10,870 bases of DNA from Nitratireductor sp. (GTDB taxonomy: Bacteria > Pseudomonadota > Alphaproteobacteria > Rhizobiales > Rhizobiaceae). Shown here in pieces: positions 7,753 through 10,870 of the stretch. The stretch is from the NCBI GenBank assembly GCA_020441735.1, contig JAGRLQ010000007.1, positions 1-10,870 of the forward strand, read 5' to 3'. The translations under genes were made by a program, and so were the position numbers. The notes beneath the pieces were generated by a model that was given only the letters and a program-made list of their open reading frames with translations, searched no databases and had not been told where the DNA came from. Positions within the stretch are counted from its first letter, which is position 1, and each line of letters begins with the position of its first letter.

Positions 7753-8736
7753 TTAATCCCCGGCCCGGGTACGGGTCATGTTGTAGAACATGCGCTTGAT
7801 CTCGGCCCGCATGCGGCGGATCGAATCAAGCACGACTCCGGCAGTGACGGTCAGCATCGAGACAATCACGATGCCGGTCGCAAGAATGGCCGTCGGCATG
7901 CGGGTGACGAGGCCGGTGCGGCTGTATTCGAACAGCAGTGGCAGGGCGAGGGCAAAGGCAAACAGGATGCCGGCAAGCCCAATGGCGCCGAAGAACCAGA
8001 ACGGCTTGTACTCCTTCAGCAGGACGATGATCGTCTTGAGAATACGCAAGCCGTCGCGCACGGTTGAAAGCTTGCTTTCCGAACCTTCCGGCCGGTCCTT
8101 GTATTCGAGCGGCACTTCCGCAACCGGCAGCCGCAACTGCGAGGCATGGACGGAAAGTTCCGTCTCGATCTCGAAACCGGCAGAGACTGCGGGAAAGCTC
8201 TTCACGAAGCGGCGCGTAAAGGCACGGTAACCGGAGAAGATGTCGCTGAATTCGCGGCCGAACAGGGTGGTGTAGAGCACGTTGAACAAGCGGTTGCCGG
8301 TGGCGTGCCCCTTGCGCTGGTGATCGGTATCGGCACCGATGCGCGCCCCCACCACCATGTCGGCACGGTCGCTGATCAGCTTGTTGACCAGCAGGGGCGC
8401 ACTGGCGGCATCATAGGTGTCGTCGCCATCGACCATGAGATAGATGTCGGCGTCGATTTCGGCGAACATCCGCCGTATCACATTGCCCTTTCCCGGGCGG
8501 GTTTCGTAACCGACCACGGCACCGGCTTTCTTCGCCGCTACCGCCGTCTCGTCGGTCGAGTTGTTGTCGTAGACATAGACGGTTGCCGCCGGCAGCGCCT
8601 TCTTGAAGTCCCTGATGACCTTGGCGATGGTCACTTCCTCGTCCTTGCAGGGCACCAGCACCGCAATGCGCATGTCCTTCGCCTTTTGCGCTGCCTTGGT
8701 CATTTCGGCCTTTTCCGCCTTTGAAAGCTGCAACAT
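7753..8736 (-). CDS. GT2 glycosyltransferase, dolichyl/polyprenyl-phosphate mannosyltransferase-like
   Basis: Such enzymes move a sugar from a nucleotide donor to polyprenyl phosphate on the cytoplasmic face of the inner membrane. With the ATG at 8736 the product has 327 residues. The GT-A domain shows RIAVLVPCKDEE (23-34), YDNNSTDET (56-64), the metal-binding DGDD (103-106), FSDIFSGYRAF (163-173) and FEIETELSVHA. Two C-terminal helices (about 244-265 and 279-300) and a basic tail follow, as in ArnC/GtrB-type enzymes. The start is uncertain: TTG at 8781 would sit inside a palindrome and has no ribosome site, while ATG at 8673 (MRIAVLV) has AAAGG at 8 bases and would give 306 residues. The gene heads a two-gene unit with the SMR-like flippase and is divergent from the GT-C protein. 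The transferred sugar cannot be read. Confidence 0.9.
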   Translation of the reverse strand: MLQLSKAEKAEMTKAAQKAKDMRIAVLVPCKDEEVTIAKVIRDFKKALPAATVYVYDNNSTDETAVAAKKAGAVVGYETRPGKGNVIRRMFAEIDADIYLMVDGDDTYDAASAPLLVNKLISDRADMVVGARIGADTDHQRKGHATGNRLFNVLYTTLFGREFSDIFSGYRAFTRRFVKSFPAVSAGFEIETELSVHASQLRLPVAEVPLEYKDRPEGSESKLSTVRDGLRILKTIIVLLKEYKPFWFFGAIGLAGILFAFALALPLLFEYSRTGLVTRMPTAILATGIVIVSMLTVTAGVVLDSIRRMRAEIKRMFYNMTRTRAGD

Positions 8737-8774
8737 CGCCACGTTTTTTCCGCTGTTCCGGCTGTTTTCCGGTG

Positions 8775-8794
8775 TTTTCAATCAGGATTGAAAA
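8775..8794. promoter_or_regulatory. Perfect palindrome in the divergent promoter region, candidate operator
   Basis: TTTTCAATC (8775-8783) and GATTGAAAA (8786-8794) are exact reverse complements separated by AG. It lies between the divergent GT2 and GT-C genes in an AT-rich patch of an otherwise GC-rich window. Each arm contains TTGAAA, a 5/6 match to a -35 box, one facing each gene. A dimeric regulator binding here could control both. No regulator is named by the sequence. Confidence 0.5.
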
Positions 8795-8826
8795 GTAACC
8801 AGACGCTGTAAATTAATTCTTAAATT
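8788..8826 (+). promoter_or_regulatory. Candidate promoter of the GT-C gene
   Basis: TTGAAA at 8788-8793, in the right arm of the palindrome, is followed after 15 bases by TAAATT (8809-8814); the same hexamer recurs at 8821-8826, only 5 bases before the ATG. The spacing is short and the boxes are imperfect. AT-richness and position support a promoter here, but the exact boxes are a guess. Confidence 0.3.
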
Positions 8827-8831
8827 GTCTG

Positions 8832-10745
8832 ATGGAGTCTGCACAAACCAATGAGAAGGCCGGGTTTGCGCCTATGCGGCCCGGGCAATTCGACGTGACC
8901 CAAGCCACAACCATCGATGCCGACAGGACAAGGGCCGACTCAGTTCGCCCGTCATGGCTGCGCCTATTGTTCTGGGTCGTGCTATTCCAGATTGCCTGGT
9001 ATTTCCGCCCGCTTCAGGATCTGCTGCTGCACGGCGCGATGGCCGACCCCGACGATTTCCTACGCCTGCATGAGGTGCAGAACTGGCTTGCCGGGCAGGG
9101 ATGGTATGATGTCTCCGTGCCGCGCATGAACCCGCCCGAGGGCGGCGATCTGCACTGGTCGCGGCTGATTGACCTACCCATTGCCTTGCTGACGGTTGTG
9201 CTTTCACCCCTTGCGGGCGCAGAATTGGCCCCCCGTCTGGCCGCTGCGTTCTGGCCGACGGCCGTATTGTGCCTGACACTGGCGACGCTGATTGCCATCT
9301 GCGAGCGCGCCTCGGCGAAGACCAATCCCTTTGTGGTGATCCTGTTTGCACTCACCAACATCGCGGCACTTTCCCAGTTTGCGCCCGGCCGCATCGATCA
9401 CCACAATGTGCAGATCCTGCTCGTTTTCCTCATGTTGCTCGGCGTGATGTCCGGCCGGCACTGGCTTGGCCATGCAGGTGCCGGTTTCTGCATGGTGCTG
9501 TCGATGGCAATCGGTCTCGACAATCTGCCTTTCATCGCCTTGCTGCTCGGCTGGCTGGGCCTTGCCTGGGTATTCGATCTTGAAGGCTCTCGCGGCGGTC
9601 TGTTGCGAACTGCTACCGGTATTCTGCTCGGGCTTGTCGTTATCTATCCGATATCCGTCCCCTTTGATCAGTGGATTGCGGTTCGCTGTGATTCGCTTTC
9701 CATCGTCTATGGGGCTGCCATGGCGCTGGCCGCGGCAGGCCTTGCCGCACTGGTGATACTGAAAACGAAGAAAAGGGTGGTGCGGCTCGGTCTGGCAGCG
9801 CTGGTTGGCGCAAGCGCCGTTGCCGTTACCGCGCTTGCCTTTCCCGAATGCCGAGCAGGTCCCTATTCGGCCCTCAGCGCGGAACTTTCGCAGCGCTGGC
9901 TTTCGCAAATCCATGAGGCGCGCGGCATTGTCGACTTTGCCAGCCGTTTCGGTGCAGCGAATTATGCGCTTCTTGTCTATATTGCCCTTCTGCTGGCTGC
10001 GGGCGTCGCTCTGGTAAGACATCAACTTGCGAGCCGCCATCTTGTTCCCGTGCTTGCCGTACTCGCCATCTGTCTTGTCCTGTCCTTTCTGCAGGTCAGG
10101 GCGCTTCGTTTGGGCGTATTCGCCGCTGTTCCGGTCTGCGTCATTCTTGCCGATCTGGCCTGGCGGCACTTTTCGGCAGCACGAGGCCGCTCGCGCGCCG
10201 TTGTAATGCTCATGACGGGTCTTTCAGCCCTTGTTCTGATTTCGCCGGTCTGGCTTGTCACCGCCAATGCCGTTCTTCCTCCGCCCGGAAGCCGGACAGC
10301 AGCGGTAGCAGATGCACCGGAATGGAGCAGGCAGGAGGGGGTTGCGAGCATCTGCAATCGCGATACGGATTTCAGCTTTCTGGCAACGCTTCCTGCGGGC
10401 CTTGTTCTCAACGATCTAAACACCGGTCCGGCGATTCTGGTTTTCACCGGCCATTCGGTCGTGGCTGGAAACTACCACCGCAACGGGCGCGCCATCCTCG
10501 ACACCATGGATTTCTTCGCCGCGGACGAGGCCGCTGCCAGAGCGATCATCGAGCGCCGCAAGCCGCAATACATTGCCTACTGTCTGCCTTTGCCGGCAGC
10601 GCAGCCAGAGAGTGCCTCGAAGAAGGGCAGCATTCGCGACAGCATCGGTCGCCGCATCCTGGATGGCCGCGAACCTGCCTGGTTGCAACGCATTTCCCCG
10701 GCAGATGACAGGCTGAAAGTCTACCGGATTACCGACGGCGGGTAG
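8832..10745 (+). CDS. Polytopic GT-C fold membrane protein, AglB/STT3-like glycosyltransferase
   Basis: The 637-residue protein has a hydrophilic N-terminal tail (1-40), about 12-14 membrane helices between 43 and 478, and a C-terminal soluble domain (about 480-637) that should be periplasmic. The first loop carries ADPDDFLRLHEVQNWL (Asp 72, 74, 75) and then NPPEGGDLHWSR. A second motif, GRIDHH, places D189-x-H191 in a later loop. In AglB of Archaeoglobus one loop Asp and an Asp-x-His pair hold the catalytic metal, so this arrangement points to a GT-C enzyme using a polyprenyl-linked sugar. The C-terminal domain has no WWD motif, so protein N-glycosylation on sequons is unlikely. The ATG at 8832 has no clear ribosome site; M15 (8874) is an alternative. 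The divergent GT2 and flippase genes suggest a shared pathway. Membrane topology is sure, the enzyme class probable, the acceptor unknown. Confidence 0.85.
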   Translation: MESAQTNEKAGFAPMRPGQFDVTQATTIDADRTRADSVRPSWLRLLFWVVLFQIAWYFRPLQDLLLHGAMADPDDFLRLHEVQNWLAGQGWYDVSVPRMNPPEGGDLHWSRLIDLPIALLTVVLSPLAGAELAPRLAAAFWPTAVLCLTLATLIAICERASAKTNPFVVILFALTNIAALSQFAPGRIDHHNVQILLVFLMLLGVMSGRHWLGHAGAGFCMVLSMAIGLDNLPFIALLLGWLGLAWVFDLEGSRGGLLRTATGILLGLVVIYPISVPFDQWIAVRCDSLSIVYGAAMALAAAGLAALVILKTKKRVVRLGLAALVGASAVAVTALAFPECRAGPYSALSAELSQRWLSQIHEARGIVDFASRFGAANYALLVYIALLLAAGVALVRHQLASRHLVPVLAVLAICLVLSFLQVRALRLGVFAAVPVCVILADLAWRHFSAARGRSRAVVMLMTGLSALVLISPVWLVTANAVLPPPGSRTAAVADAPEWSRQEGVASICNRDTDFSFLATLPAGLVLNDLNTGPAILVFTGHSVVAGNYHRNGRAILDTMDFFAADEAAARAIIERRKPQYIAYCLPLPAAQPESASKKGSIRDSIGRRILDGREPAWLQRISPADDRLKVYRITDGG

Positions 10746-10870
10746 TTCCTGCCGCATTTCTCATCCAGCCGTCACAATTCACACCTAGAGCGATTTCGCC
10801 GCACCCGGCGCGAATAGGCTTTGCACTGGCGCCGGTGCCATGGTAACGACCCTTGCCAATCCGCAGGCCA
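10746..10870. other. Non-coding tail with hairpins and a possible downstream gene start
   Basis: No complete gene is supported here. CGCCG/CGGCG forms a small 5-bp hairpin around 10797-10810, and GCAC-T-GGCGCC-G-GTGC (10823-10838) is a 16-base near-palindrome with one mismatched pair; neither has a T-run. An ATG at 10840 opens a frame (MVTTLANPQA) that continues past the window end, but no ribosome site precedes it and ten codons are too few to judge. Confidence 0.3.

Noticed and set aside
7753..8673. GT2 protein as a cellulose or chitin synthase type enzyme
   Set aside because: There is no QxxRW motif or multi-helix pore region; two C-terminal helices and the polyprenyl-phosphate type motifs fit better.
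9204..10169. Minus-strand frame of 321 codons inside the GT-C gene
   Set aside because: Same antisense pattern (Lys/Gln/Gly/His-rich, no domain); the plus strand has a coherent polytopic protein.
1..10870. CRISPR array, tRNA, rRNA, insertion sequence or prophage
   Set aside because: No regularly spaced repeats, cloverleaf-like sequences, transposase or terminal inverted repeats were seen.

Overview
The window is GC-rich, densely coded DNA from an alphaproteobacterium, most likely of the order Hyphomicrobiales (Rhizobiales). The evidence is the order waaA-lpxK-(DUF2093)-mutL, typical of that group, together with a MutL of the endonuclease type and compact intergenic gaps. No mobile element, CRISPR array, tRNA or rRNA was seen. 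The genus cannot be fixed by reading alone.

Positions 1-3929 are a conserved chromosomal core. The 3' part of waaA (Kdo transferase) overlaps lpxK (lipid A 4'-kinase) by 11 bases, so two consecutive inner-core/lipid A steps are translationally linked. Convergent to them on the minus strand lie mutL (mismatch repair) and, downstream of it, a small DUF2093 gene. Positions 4071-7349 hold two plus-strand transporters: a Bcr/CflA-type drug efflux pump divergent from mutL, and a SulP anion transporter with a C-terminal STAS domain. A clear hairpin terminator follows the SulP gene.

Positions 7398-10745 form the most interesting part. On the minus strand are a polyprenyl-phosphate-type GT2 glycosyltransferase and, 4 bases downstream, a 116-residue SMR/EamA-like four-helix membrane protein resembling the ArnE/ArnF flippase subunits. 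Divergent from them on the plus strand is a 637-residue polytopic protein with the hallmarks of a GT-C glycosyltransferase: an aspartate-rich first periplasmic loop and an Asp-x-His motif as in AglB/STT3, but no WWD sequon-reading motif. Together they could make a lipid-linked sugar, flip it and transfer it to a periplasmic acceptor, which may be lipid A or core given the nearby LPS genes. The divergent promoter region carries a perfect 9-2-9 palindrome that could co-regulate both sides.

The last 125 bases contain no supported gene, only hairpin-like sequence and a possible start of a further reading frame. A less certain observation is a protein-like, Trp-rich reading just upstream of the SulP gene that recalls the N-terminus of alpha-carbonic anhydrases.
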